NCBI GenBank assembly: GCA_031553535.1 | Contig: JAVBLM010000032.1 | Location: 1 to 64,000 of the forward strand | Length of the DNA: 64,000 bases | Origin: JAIROC01 sp031553535 | GTDB taxonomy: Bacteria; Bacteroidota; Bacteroidia; Bacteroidales; WCHB1-69 | Direction: 5' to 3' | Shown: one piece after another, positions 1 through 10,500 of the stretch | Layout: every line of letters starts with the position of its first letter | How positions within the stretch are numbered: position 1 is the stretch's first letter | Made by a program: the position numbers and the translations under genes | The notes under the pieces: model-generated | Database searches by the model: none | What the model was told of the DNA's origin: nothing | Seen by the model: the letters and a program-made list of their open reading frames with translations, nothing else

Positions 1-297
1 GGCTACCATTTTACCTTCCTTTCCGACCGCAGCACTACTTTTTTACTCTCTATCGGAGCTACCGGCGTGCTGGGATACGAGTGGGTCAACCGGGGAGAAG
101 AGCGTGCCTATGATGGTTCGCTGATCAGGCATAAAAGCGCCTTTGTTTATGGCGGGGCGGTTTCTTTAGAGGCCGGTATCTATTGCACGGACGCTGTTGT
201 GTTGCTATTTAGCCTTTGCCAGCGGATTCTGGCAGGCTCTACCGTGGGGCCGTTCCACACGCAAATCGGAACGGGCATTAGAATTACTATTCATTAA
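1..297 (+). CDS. traO: Conjugative transposon protein TraO, C-terminal part
   Basis: The reading frame is open from base 1, so the gene begins outside the window; a GTG at 67 is an internal Val codon and not the start. The visible 98 residues fit the end of the Bacteroidetes TraO family, an envelope protein of the conjugative transfer apparatus: a GYEWVNRG segment, FVYGGAVSLEAGIY, an 'LCQRILAGSTVGPFHTQIG' stretch and the closing GTGIRITIH. The C-terminus ends in short alternating strands, as expected for a beta-barrel-like outer membrane protein. It is followed 18 bp later by a TraQ-like lipoprotein gene in the same direction. In CTnDOT-type elements traO is followed by traP and traQ; no traP primase gene lies between here. 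The call rests on remembered family patterns. Confidence 0.72.
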   Translation, partial: GYHFTFLSDRSTTFLLSIGATGVLGYEWVNRGEERAYDGSLIRHKSAFVYGGAVSLEAGIYCTDAVVLLFSLCQRILAGSTVGPFHTQIGTGIRITIH

Positions 298-315
298 CCT
301 TAAAAAAATTGTATT

Positions 316-1410
316 ATGAAAAATTTGAATTTTAAACGAATCACCTTACTGGTATTCATGGTGGCTGCCTTATTGAACAGCAGTTGCAAACGCGAACTGG
401 AAATAGAAGAAGAAGCTCAAGCACAAGGGAATTACGACTTTACGATAGAGTTGATTCCGGTACCAAAGAGCATCAAAAAGGGAGAAAGTGTCGACCTGCT
501 GTTCTCCGTCGTGCAGCATGGCTATACAGGGGCTTTTACGTTCCGCTATTTCCAGTCGGAAGGAAGCGGGGTTTTGGCAAGCGATACGGCTACCCTTGAT
601 ATGGACAGGGAGTATAGGGTTGCCTCTGACGGTAAAATCACCCTGCACTATACCTCGAATTGTGAAACCGCACAACGGTTGGACTTTATTTTTATCGATC
701 CGCTGGGTAACCGTAAAGACTATACGGTACGGTTTTCTGCCCAAACAGAGGTTGACCGCAGTTTCAGCGTGCTGCTTGCACCGGCAAGATCGGTCATCCG
801 TTCGGGAGAAGCTGCCGATCTGGCTTTTGAGGTGGTTTGTCCTAATCCGTATGATGATGCGGCCTATATGTTCCGCTATTTTCAAACCGAGGGTATGGGA
901 AAAGTATTGGCGGCAAACTCGACGCTGCTGACCATGGACAGGAATTATGCAATTGCCCAGGACGGGAAAGTGAACTTGAAGTATATCTCCAACTGCCACA
1001 CCAACCAAAAACTGGTATTTACCTTTGAAGACCAAATCGGCAACAGGGTAGAATATCCGGTATCCTTCAGCGATATGGCTTACCCCTACTTTGGGATTCA
1101 GGTTCCGTTGAATGACATCAGTTTTCCTATTCATATTTATCGTAACGTATTTCTGAATTTTACCATTACGGGCATCAACCAATATGCTGTCAAGGATTTT
1201 AAATTCAGCTATTCCCTGGTTGCCGGAACCAGCGCTTTCGCCCTTAACGGCAGCACGTTGAATCAGAATCAATGGTATCCGGTTCCTGAAAACGGGCTCT
1301 TTACCCTGCGCTTCACCCCCCAGAGCCATGCCTTGCATAAGGTGAAGTTTATTGTAGAGGACACTTATGGAAACAGGGAAGAGCTTATTTTAGAGCTCGA
1401 CGGACGGTAA
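316..1410 (+). CDS. Lipoprotein with three TraQ/DUF3872-like repeats (copy 1)
   Basis: This 364-aa protein starts with a lipoprotein signal peptide ending LLNSSC (Cys24). The rest is three repeats of about 105 residues (roughly 39-143, 146-253, 256-364). Each repeat has the same plan: a 'PVPKSIKKGES' opening, an FRYFQ.EG.G strand, a 'DG' turn before L.YTSNC, and a closing FxFxDxxGNR segment. This is the pattern of DUF3872, the TraQ protein of Bacteroidetes conjugative transposons, which normally has one such domain in about 140 aa. The third repeat is the most diverged. The protein is probably exported and lipid-anchored, with an Ig-like beta-sandwich array. It sits between traO and a second protein of identical design, so it probably belongs to the mating apparatus or its surface. 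The tripling is unusual and its function is unknown. Confidence 0.7.
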   Translation: MKNLNFKRITLLVFMVAALLNSSCKRELEIEEEAQAQGNYDFTIELIPVPKSIKKGESVDLLFSVVQHGYTGAFTFRYFQSEGSGVLASDTATLDMDREYRVASDGKITLHYTSNCETAQRLDFIFIDPLGNRKDYTVRFSAQTEVDRSFSVLLAPARSVIRSGEAADLAFEVVCPNPYDDAAYMFRYFQTEGMGKVLAANSTLLTMDRNYAIAQDGKVNLKYISNCHTNQKLVFTFEDQIGNRVEYPVSFSDMAYPYFGIQVPLNDISFPIHIYRNVFLNFTITGINQYAVKDFKFSYSLVAGTSAFALNGSTLNQNQWYPVPENGLFTLRFTPQSHALHKVKFIVEDTYGNREELILELDGR

Positions 1411-1506
1411 TGAATCTCTTTTTTTAACAAGCTATATGGAAGGCTACTACTTTCAACCGATCATTTTGAATGAACTCATTTATTTACTAACTAATCTATT
1501 TTAAAC

Positions 1507-2586
1507 ATGAAACATGTCATTTTTAACAACAGCACATTGCTAGCCCTGCTGTCGGGAGTGATTTTACTCTCGGGTTGCAGGCGCGAACTGGAGGTAGAGC
1601 CCGAACCGGACTACAGCTACAGTATCGGACTCATGCCCGTACAGGGCAGCCTTCAAAAAGGCGAAACCGTAGCTTTGGAGTTCTCCGTTCACTACACAGG
1701 CTACGAAGGGGCGGCATTTACGTTCCGTTACACCCAACCGGAAGGAGAGGGATTTTTGTCGATAGATTCGACCACAGTTTGTCAACAGGATATGAATTAC
1801 CCCATCCCTGCCGATGGGTTCATCACCCTATTCTATACTTCCGATTGCCAAACGCCTCAAAAGTTGGATTTTGTTTTTACCGATAAATTCGACATTCCAA
1901 TAGAGTATACCGTACAATTTGATCCGCAAACCCTACCGGATTATGGTTTTAACGTAACGATGGAACCTGTAAAAGAAAGGTTGCGAAAGGACGAGCAGGC
2001 GGATATCGAATTTACCCTTACCAGCAACCAGCCTTACGAAGGAGCGGCTTACACGGTTTGCTATTCCCAACCCGAAGGGACAGGGCAGCTGGTTATTCCA
2101 AGCTATGGAACGGCAACTCCAGTACAGGATTACGAAATTCCTCCGGATGGCAAAATAGCGTTTACCTATACTTCTGCCTGCCATGAGAATCAAAAACTGG
2201 TATTTGTATTTAAAGACAAACTGGGAAATCGTGTGGAACATACAGTAGCCTTCGATGGCATGCCTTATCCCTATTTTGGGATCGAGGCTCCGGAAAATGT
2301 ATCTTTACCGGTATCGGGAACGGCAACGTTAAACGTTGTCATTACCGGAATAGAGCAGTATGAGGACAAAGGGTTTACATTTTCTTATGTCCAAACGGCA
2401 GGTAGCGGGGCGCTGTCCGACAGCAAGGGTTCGCCGTTAAGCAGCGGGCAGTTGTATCCCATTGCCGAAAACGGGCAGTTTACCTTGAAGTACCGGCCTA
2501 AAAGCGGCAGCAGAAGCCATACGCTGACCTTTACGGTGGAAGATCCCTTTGGAAACCAGCAGGAAAAAGTCATCAATATTAATTAG
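1507..2586 (+). CDS. Lipoprotein with three TraQ/DUF3872-like repeats (copy 2)
   Basis: This 359-aa paralog of the preceding gene lies 96 bp downstream on the same strand. The lipobox is classical (LLSGC, Cys24). Three repeats cover about residues 36-143, 145-252 and 253-359, with the same signature strands (FRYTQPEGEG, LFYTSDCQ, FVFTDKFD; then CYSQPEGTG, FTYTSACHENQ, FVFKDKLGNR). Repeat n of this protein resembles repeat n of copy 1 (both third repeats begin with PYPYFGI or YPYFGI), so a three-repeat gene was duplicated whole rather than repeats being added separately. A hairpin follows the gene. The likely location is lipid-anchored in the envelope or on the surface. The role is inferred only from TraQ similarity and position. 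Confidence 0.7.
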   Translation: MKHVIFNNSTLLALLSGVILLSGCRRELEVEPEPDYSYSIGLMPVQGSLQKGETVALEFSVHYTGYEGAAFTFRYTQPEGEGFLSIDSTTVCQQDMNYPIPADGFITLFYTSDCQTPQKLDFVFTDKFDIPIEYTVQFDPQTLPDYGFNVTMEPVKERLRKDEQADIEFTLTSNQPYEGAAYTVCYSQPEGTGQLVIPSYGTATPVQDYEIPPDGKIAFTYTSACHENQKLVFVFKDKLGNRVEHTVAFDGMPYPYFGIEAPENVSLPVSGTATLNVVITGIEQYEDKGFTFSYVQTAGSGALSDSKGSPLSSGQLYPIAENGQFTLKYRPKSGSRSHTLTFTVEDPFGNQQEKVININ

Positions 2587-2621
2587 AAATTCTTTTTTTG
2601 TTGTTTTGTTGTAATTGTGCA

Positions 2622-2646
2622 GAAGCCGGCTCTTTGGGCCGGCTTC
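2622..2646 (+). terminator. Hairpin after the DUF3872-repeat genes
   Basis: A perfect 9-bp stem (GAAGCCGGC / GCCGGCTTC) with a 7-nt loop lies 36 bp after the second lipoprotein gene. No long T tract follows, so it may be a weak terminator or an mRNA-end stabiliser. It separates the tra-like genes from the T9SS/Rhs genes. Confidence 0.5.
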
Positions 2647-2687
2647 CTGTATTTAAAATTATCTCCCTGTATGTATATTCTGATCAA

Positions 2688-2720
2688 ATTGACCAGTGTA
2701 TTCCGATTGATATGGTCAAT
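2688..2720. repeat. Small inverted repeat in the 455-bp gap before the T9SS gene
   Basis: ATTGACCA (2688-2695) and TGGTCAAT (2713-2720) form an 8-bp dyad with a 17-bp centre. It lies in the long gap (2587-3041) between the tra-like genes and the cargo genes, upstream of the proposed promoter. It could be an operator or chance; nothing else was recognised in the gap apart from the hairpin at 2622 and the -7 box at 2935. Confidence 0.3.
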
Positions 2721-2934
2721 TTCTCAAGATTCTACACCCTGTATGGTAAAACCTTTCGTTTTTCTCCTCTATAGAAGAACTATCACATTGTTTCGATTTT
2801 CCGGAAACATAATCTGTATCCGTAATAAAAACACATATCCATAAAAAACAGATAAAATAGTTCCAAATACAATCAAATTGTTATTTTTTTGTTATTTTTT
2901 TGACGAAAATTGATTTTTGTATTGTTTTTTTATT

Positions 2935-2942
2935 TACGTTTG
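2935..2942 (+). promoter_or_regulatory. Predicted promoter -7 box for the T9SS/Rhs cargo genes
   Basis: TACGTTTG matches the Bacteroidetes -7 consensus TAnnTTTG and lies about 100 bp before the ATG at 3042, after an A/T-rich run. It suggests that the cargo genes have their own promoter, separate from the tra-like genes. Confidence 0.4.
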
Positions 2943-3041
2943 CGGCGTATTTATCTCGTGTTTTTTTCATACTATTGGGCATATAAGGGGCAGGGATGGA
3001 TACGTTTGGATAAGGTAACAATCAAAAAACTCTATATACTT

Positions 3042-4565
3042 ATGAAAAAGTTGTTATCATTTATTGTAGCGATAAATGCGCTATACGCCTATTCACAGGA
3101 ACCTGTTTCTTTTCCTGCCGCCTGGTACCGGGCAGATTATGTTGTCGCCGGAGATACCCTCTGGCACGACCAAAGCGGTTATCAACGGCATGCACAGGCA
3201 TATCAGGGTGTTTTTCCCGGTAAGACACTGTTCAATTACAATCCCGCTTTTTTGTTCGATAGCGTAACCTCTGCTTTTACGCTGCCGCTTTCCGGTTTCG
3301 ATTTTTCATCTTCTGCCTCAAAAACAGAAGTGATGGTGATGATAGCCTATCAAGCCGGCGAATCCGGTTCGGAGCGTGGGTTATGGGCTTTTGCCACTGA
3401 CAGCAGCCTAATCGGGCTCAGTACCCGGCACATTTTCGGCGAACGGGCAGTGATCCGCTATCAGGATACCACCCGTACCGATGCCATTGTCAATACGATT
3501 ACACAGTCGTGGAAGCAGAACGATTTTGCTCCCGGACGCCTTTTGGTCGGAGGCATGGACACTTTGCCCTTTAAAGGGAAATTAGGAGAAGTGATTGTTT
3601 TCGACCACCGGACAGGCAGCAAGGATTTATTGAAATGGCAGAGCTATTTAGCCGTAAAGCATGGCATTACGCTTTATAAAAAAGAGTATGTTACTTCGCA
3701 GGACGATACCTCCTGGCATTATAACGATCATCCGTTATACAACGCCTCCATATCGGGTCTGGGACGCGACACTGTATTCGGATTACATCAGAAGCAATCC
3801 GTAATGGATAACCGCTTAACGATCGGCATTGGAGGAATTGCGACGAGTAATCCCCTGAATTCTTCCGTTATTCCCGAAGGAAACTTCTTAGTATGGGGAG
3901 TGGATTCGAACCTTTTCAGGTTTCCTCAAAATACATACCTGCAAAATGGCGAAGAACTCCTTACCTTCGGAAACTGCCTGATGGAAGTAACAGGAAATGC
4001 CGTAAGAACCTTACCCACTTCGGTACAAATGGATATTTCCGGGTGGCAGGATGTGGAACCCCTGAACTGTGTGCTGTTGATAGACCGTGACCACACAAGC
4101 GATTTTAGCGGGAGCAGTGTGGAACTCTATACCCCAACGCATACTGATACCAACGGAATTATAACTTTCTCAAACATTTATTGGGACACCGATTACTCCG
4201 GCAGCGACCTGTTCCGGATCGGCTTTTATTCGAACGATACAACAGAATTCTCTACAAAAAGCCTTGTCACCGCTAATACGGGGAATCATAATCCTGATAT
4301 GGATAATCATCCCTCTGTTTTGGATAATATATACAGTCTTTACCCCAATCCTACAAGCGGCAATTACAACCTGAGCATCAGCCTGTCCTGTGTTTCGGAT
4401 GTCGTCATTCGTGTGATTAGCCCGGAGGGAAAAATTCTCGAAACACGCTATGGCAAAGGAGAAAGCAACTATCAATTTACAGGCGGCCTGTCTGTCAAAG
4501 GGCATTACCTTATAGAAGTAGAAAGTTCCTTAGAGCGGAAAGTTTTACAACTGATCCAGAATTAA
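3042..4565 (+). CDS. T9SS-sorted surface protein with LamG-like domain
   Basis: The ATG at 3042 is preferred because it begins a clean signal peptide (MKKLLSFIVAINALYAYSQ); the longer open frame from 2910 has no signal-like start. The 507-aa product opens with a LamG/concanavalin-like domain found in many T9SS cargo proteins (AAWYRADYV, then 'LWHDQSGYQRHA'), followed by the typical 'LGEVIVFDHRTGSKDLLKWQ' and SYLAVKHGITL segment. The last 75 or so residues are a type A T9SS sorting domain (SLYPNPTSGNYNL near the start, LIEVES near the end), which directs export through the outer membrane and anchoring to the cell surface. The Rhs gene starts 31 bp downstream on the same strand, so the two are probably co-transcribed and may work together at the surface. 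The exact ligand is unknown. Confidence 0.72.
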   Translation: MKKLLSFIVAINALYAYSQEPVSFPAAWYRADYVVAGDTLWHDQSGYQRHAQAYQGVFPGKTLFNYNPAFLFDSVTSAFTLPLSGFDFSSSASKTEVMVMIAYQAGESGSERGLWAFATDSSLIGLSTRHIFGERAVIRYQDTTRTDAIVNTITQSWKQNDFAPGRLLVGGMDTLPFKGKLGEVIVFDHRTGSKDLLKWQSYLAVKHGITLYKKEYVTSQDDTSWHYNDHPLYNASISGLGRDTVFGLHQKQSVMDNRLTIGIGGIATSNPLNSSVIPEGNFLVWGVDSNLFRFPQNTYLQNGEELLTFGNCLMEVTGNAVRTLPTSVQMDISGWQDVEPLNCVLLIDRDHTSDFSGSSVELYTPTHTDTNGIITFSNIYWDTDYSGSDLFRIGFYSNDTTEFSTKSLVTANTGNHNPDMDNHPSVLDNIYSLYPNPTSGNYNLSISLSCVSDVVIRVISPEGKILETRYGKGESNYQFTGGLSVKGHYLIEVESSLERKVLQLIQN

Positions 4566-4596
4566 ACAGAGTCGTTAACTAAAATATCCAAGCCCT

Positions 4597-7500
4597 ATGA
4601 AACATATCATACTCTTTTTACTGACTTTATTTTTAGGAATCATACTGGTTTTACTATCCGGAATCCGTTATACATCTGATGGTTACAGTTATTCAGGAAA
4701 GCTCCCGGTTGTCACGGGTTCTCCTATAAATCCCATAACAGAAATACAAAAAAACAGTACCGGAGAAACAGTACCTCTTACTGTTATGAGTGCGAAACGT
4801 TCCCGTATGGATTCTGTTTCATCTTTTAACTCTCCCGCCTTATCGTTAAGCGCCGGTTCTGCGGAAATCCATCTGGAAACCGGCAGTATGAACGAACCGA
4901 AAGACATTACCATCGAAGGATTGGGATCAGAAAACACCCCTGCGTTAGATCAAGGCATGGTGAATGTAACGGGCGAGCATTCCGCCTTCCGGATGCTTCC
5001 ACACGGCGAGTTCGAGAAGGACGTTACCGTCGTGCTTCCCTATGATACGACCTTGATACCAACGGGCTACAGCGAACGGGAGATATACACCTATTACTAT
5101 CACGAGAGCCTCAAACGCTGGATGATGCTCAAGCGTGATTCTGTGGATACGGAAAATAGGCTGGTGGTATCGAAAGTGAACCACTTTACCGATTTTATCA
5201 ATGCGATTATCAAAACTCCGGAGATGCCGGAGACACAGGCCTACACGCCGACAAGCATTAAAGACTTAAAGGCAGCCAATCCCATTGAAGGGATGAGTTT
5301 GTTTCAGCCGCCAACGGCCAATAACAACGGGACAGCTAATATGAATTATCCCATCGAGATACCGGCAGGCCGGCAAGGCATGCAACCGAATTTGGCCGTA
5401 TCGTATAACAGTGGCGGAGGCAACGGCTGGCTGGGTGTGGGCTGGGATATCTCAATACCTTCTATTACCGTAGAGACCCGTTGGGGCGTACCCCGGTACA
5501 ATGCATCGAAAGAGAGTGAAGTATACCTGTATCAGGGAGAACAGCTGGTAACTAAAAATACGGAAGGCAAACATGAAGCGATGCCCCACCGCACCAATGT
5601 ATGGAAAAACCGGAATACGGGTGGCGTGAAACAGTTCTATCCACGGGTAGAAGAAGCTTTTGACAGTATTGTACGTCACGGAACCACTCCCGCCAACTAT
5701 TGGTGGAGCGTTACCGACCGGTATGGCAACACGAGCTATTACGGCAAAAAGCATGGTGAAGACAGCTTAAACGGTAGTGCCGTACTGCGGAACGCAGCAG
5801 GCAATATCGCGCACTGGGCGCTTACCGAAACGGTAGACCCTTACGGCAACAGCGTACGGTATTACTATGATCTGATGACCGACTATAATGATGCATCCGG
5901 GACAGGCAATCCGGGAAAGCAGCTGTACCTGAGTTCCATTAACTATACGGGGCATTACGATCCCCAGCACCCCAACGGCTATGAGGCCGGGAAATATAAC
6001 CTGGTCTTCCACCGTCTGTCCGGCTACCGTTCCGATGTGACGGTAAACGGGCGTTATGGCTTTAAGGAGGTATCAGCCCGCCTGCTGTGCAATGTGCAAA
6101 TCTGGTATGAAAAGGAACTTTTGGTGGCCTATCATTTTTTTACGGAGAACAACCGCAACAGCGGCTACAAAACCCGTTTAACGGATATGGTGCGGGTTGA
6201 CGACCCTGAATTTCTGCCTATAATCAAATGCTCGAACCAATTGGGCGATATTCCCTGGGGGAAATGCAAGGCATTGCGATATAATTTTGAGTATTATGAC
6301 TATCCGGCGGCGGAAAATCTTTTCGGAACTGCTTCCGAGCAAACTTTTTCCAATGAAAATGTCAAATCGACTTTTCTTACCCATGCTTTTAATATCGGCG
6401 ACGGCAGGGCAAGTGCACTAAGCGGAACTAAGGGAAAGAGTTGGAATGTAGGCGGAACGGTAGCTTTAGGCGTCGGAGCAAATATTTGCATGACCACGGT
6501 CAGTCTGGGTGGGAATTTCGGCTACAGCGGATCGGGCAATGAAGGACTGCTCACCTTGATCGATTTGGATGGCGACGGCCTGGCAGACAAAGTGTTCAAA
6601 CAGAATGGAAAAATATATTACTGCAAACAGACAGCGAACAGCAATGGCTCCTTTACCTTTGGCAACAGAGTTGAATTAGGCGGATTAGAGGATTTCCTGA
6701 CAGAAAGCAGTGAGAATATCGATTGGGGGTTGCAAGCCTCGGCCGGATTGAGCCTTAACGGGGCATGGCCAACTACAACCAGTACTACTACTACCTATTT
6801 TTCTGATGTGAACGGTGACGGTTTACCGGATTTAATCACAGAGAAAAACGGGGTAATGTTCAATTCGCTTCAAAATGGCAAACCTACCTTTACTCCATTT
6901 CAGGTTCTTGCTGCCCCGGAGCCCGGTATGCCAGCAACTGCCGGCACATACGTGGTTACCTCGGCAACGGCCCCCTGCGGCGGAATTATCTTCGACGGGG
7001 AAGTAAACGACAGCATTGCCTGCCGGGCAGAACTTCGTTATTATACCTTCTGCAAGACTACAGATCCTGTTTATCCGCTGTACGTCGATTCGGGATATGT
7101 TATGGTTCATCATGAAAACAGTACCGCTTGCGATGTATACAAAGAGCGTATTGTGTGCGAACCCGTTTTGGTCGATCCCGATCTGGATGCCGTGCGGGTA
7201 TGGGTAGCTCCGTACAGCGGCACGATCGACCTGTATTCGGGCATTCAGCTTCTGGAAGACACTTCCGTAAGCCGCAGGCAATCGCGTTTTGCCAATGGCG
7301 TGCGCTATTCCGTGCAACGGAATACAGGCAATATCATGTTCAGTTCAGGTGTAAATTCCGGATCTCCCTTTCATTCCGGTTCGAGAAGTGAACTTTTTGC
7401 CGGGGTGATTGCCAAAGACAACTATTCTTTTATCGGAGATACGGTGACGAACCTTACCGTGAGCAAGAACGACATCCTTTTCTTCCGCTTACAATCCGGG

Positions 7501-10500
7501 GGAAGCCGCGCCTTCGACAACGTCAACTGGACTCAACAGATTACCTACCAGGATCTGTCCGGGACGGATGATTTCGGGAAAGAGAAAAGCGAGTATCACT
7601 CCGGCGAAGACTTTGTCCTTCACGGCAAAAGTTATTTCCAGGCGCCCGCAGCTGGAGAGGTTAACGTCAAGGGAACCCTTCGTACCGGCTATTTGTACCG
7701 AAATGCCCGGCTGTATATTTACCGTAATAGCAGCGTGGTAAACTCCTATCCGCTCTCCTCCCACACCACTTACGAAATAGACCGTACCTTTGTGGTAAAC
7801 CAATACGATAACATTAAATTTGTCATCTCCGGCGATAACGGGGAAAATACCACCTGGAGCAACATTCACTTTACCCCGCGGTTAACATTTACCGGTACTT
7901 TCGAGGCCGATAACAACCCTCCGGTAACCGACTCGCTGATTTATTATCCTCCGATGATTCTCGATATGGCCATCTATGCACATACTGACCTTGAAAAACG
8001 CTACAAGAAGCTTTTCGGGACATTATATCGCGGTTGGGGGCAGTTCTGCTACAATAATAACTATCCCAACGGGGCCATTACCGACTTGATTGACGAAAGC
8101 AAACTGGTTATTCCAAGAAATTTAGCCACAGAGAATTCTTCCGAAGTAGACACAAATGATTTTTACCTGGATGAATCGATCGGCGAAAATATGAGTGAAG
8201 AATCCATCACAGCCGCCATTAATGCGGTTTACAATCCGCTTTCTACCGATACACGCTGGGTAGAGATGCAGCCCGATTGCGAACTGGGCGCCTGGGTAGG
8301 GTACGGAAATATCAACTATATCAAGATGGATACCATGTCCAATACCCGCACCAAACGGTATATTCCCACAGATGCCGGCGACGGGCAGGAAGAAATTCCG
8401 GTGTACGATTCTCCCGTACCCCTCAGTATCGACGGCACTCCGGTTAAAAGCGTGCGCAAGCAAAACAAATCGAAATTAGAAAATTATTCTTTTAATGCCG
8501 GCATTCCGGTAGCATCGGTCTCCATGGGTGCTTCCTCTTCCGACGGAAGTAACACCATCCTGACGGATTACATGGATCTCAACGGCGACCGGTATCCCGA
8601 TATTATCGGCACAAGCCATGTACAGTACAGCAACCCATGGGGCGGAATCGGAACTATGCAGCCGCTGCTTAGCCCGGAAATATGTGCCTCTTCAACTTCT
8701 TCCAGCGGACAAACTTTCGGCGCCAGTTTTTTGATCCCCAAGCGCGGGGCAAGCGGTAATCCGAAAAGCAGCAAGATCTCCTTCGACGGTTCGGGAAGCA
8801 TGGGAGCAAGCCATGGAATGGGAAGGGATTATACCGATTTCATGTTTATGGATGTTAATGGCGACGGGCTGCCCGACAAGGTATTCCGTGACGGAAACGT
8901 ATCGCTGAACTTGGGGTATACATTTATGGCAGATGAGAACTGGAAACACAATTTTATACGCAACGGGCAAAGTAGCAATGTGGGGGTAAATATGGGCGGG
9001 AACTTCTCCCTGTCGCAGGCCAGTATCGGCGGAGGGATCGGGCTGAACATGGCCGGAAATGAAACCACCCACCAACTGATGGACCTCAACGGTGACGGGC
9101 TGCCCGACAAACTCGTAAAAAATGCCAATACCCTTGCCGTAAGCTATAACTTGGGAAATGGAAACTGGGCTCCGGCAGAAAATCTTCCTGTTGGCATAAG
9201 GCAAATCAGCAGCGGTAAATCGTTCAGCGAGTCGATAAATGCCTCGGTAACCGCCGGATTTACTTTTTTCGGGATATTGAAGTTTACCATCGGTGTACAA
9301 ACCGCCCCTTACAACAAGAGTTTCAGCAAAGAGATCGAACAGTTTGTAGATATGAATAACGATGGTTATGTAGATTATGTATATTCTGACAATGAAACGG
9401 GAATGACCGTGCGCTATAACCAGGCCGGAAAAACCAACTTGTTAAAACGAGTAACCAATTTCACCGGAAGCTATATCGAGCTCGATTATACGATGCCCCT
9501 GAGCAGCTACGAGCAGCCGCAACGCTCGTGGAATTTAGCCAGTGTAGGTACCAGGGATCCGTTTACTCCGGCAGAAGGTGCTGCTACCCTGAAAACATTC
9601 GAATACGAAAAGCCGCACTACGACCGCTTTGAGCGCATTGCTTACGGATATGGAAAGGTTACTGTCCGCGAGTTTGATACCGAAAACGGCGACCAGCCCT
9701 ATCGCTACACAGTAGAGGAGTATAACAACCGTAATTTTATCAAGCGGGGCAAAAAGACCCGCGAGTGCCTGTACGATCACAATGACCGCCCCTATATCGA
9801 AACACTATATGAAGCGCAGCTGGTGGATATGAACAGCGGACAGCCGGTAGGCGACGAAGATTGCCCGGCAGAAGCTTTTCCGATGTTCGAAGCCGATGTA
9901 ACCCATTATTATGAGGGGGGCAGCACACCCAGGATTAGCACCGCCAAGAGTCGTACGTACGACAAAAAGCGTAATGTGATCGAATACATCAACCGGGGAG
10001 ACTTGGCGATAGCAGCAGACGATTTCATGGCAGCGATCGACTATTATACAGCCATGGAGCATAATATGATCTCGCTGGTAAGGGAGATAGCAGTGAAAGA
10101 CAGTCAGGGGGAATTGTTGCGCCGACGCCGCGCACAGTACGACATCAAGGGCAAGGTTACCCGCATCGAGCAGTACCGTGATGCGGACAGCATGGCAGTA
10201 TTCGACTTCGAATACGACAGCTATGGCAATATGATCCGGATGACTTTCCCGGAAAATGCAAATGGGGAAAGGAATTATTACGGATATGAATATGAGAATA
10301 CGCTGCATACCTATCCTGCCCGGGTAAGCGGTGCTTTGGGCTACACTTCTTCCGCTGAATATGATTACCGGTGGGGAAAACCTGTCCGCACGCTGGATAT
10401 GAACGGCCATGAGATGAGCTATTTTTATGATAACCTCGGCAGGCTCGACTCGCTGGTGGCGCCTTATGAGCTTGACACAGGCTTATCTTTCACGATCAGG

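Noticed and set aside
370..1338. 322-codon minus-strand open frame opposite the first DUF3872-repeat gene
   Set aside because: It is the antisense frame of a gene with clear lipoprotein signal and repeated domain structure; the antisense product has no domain or signal.
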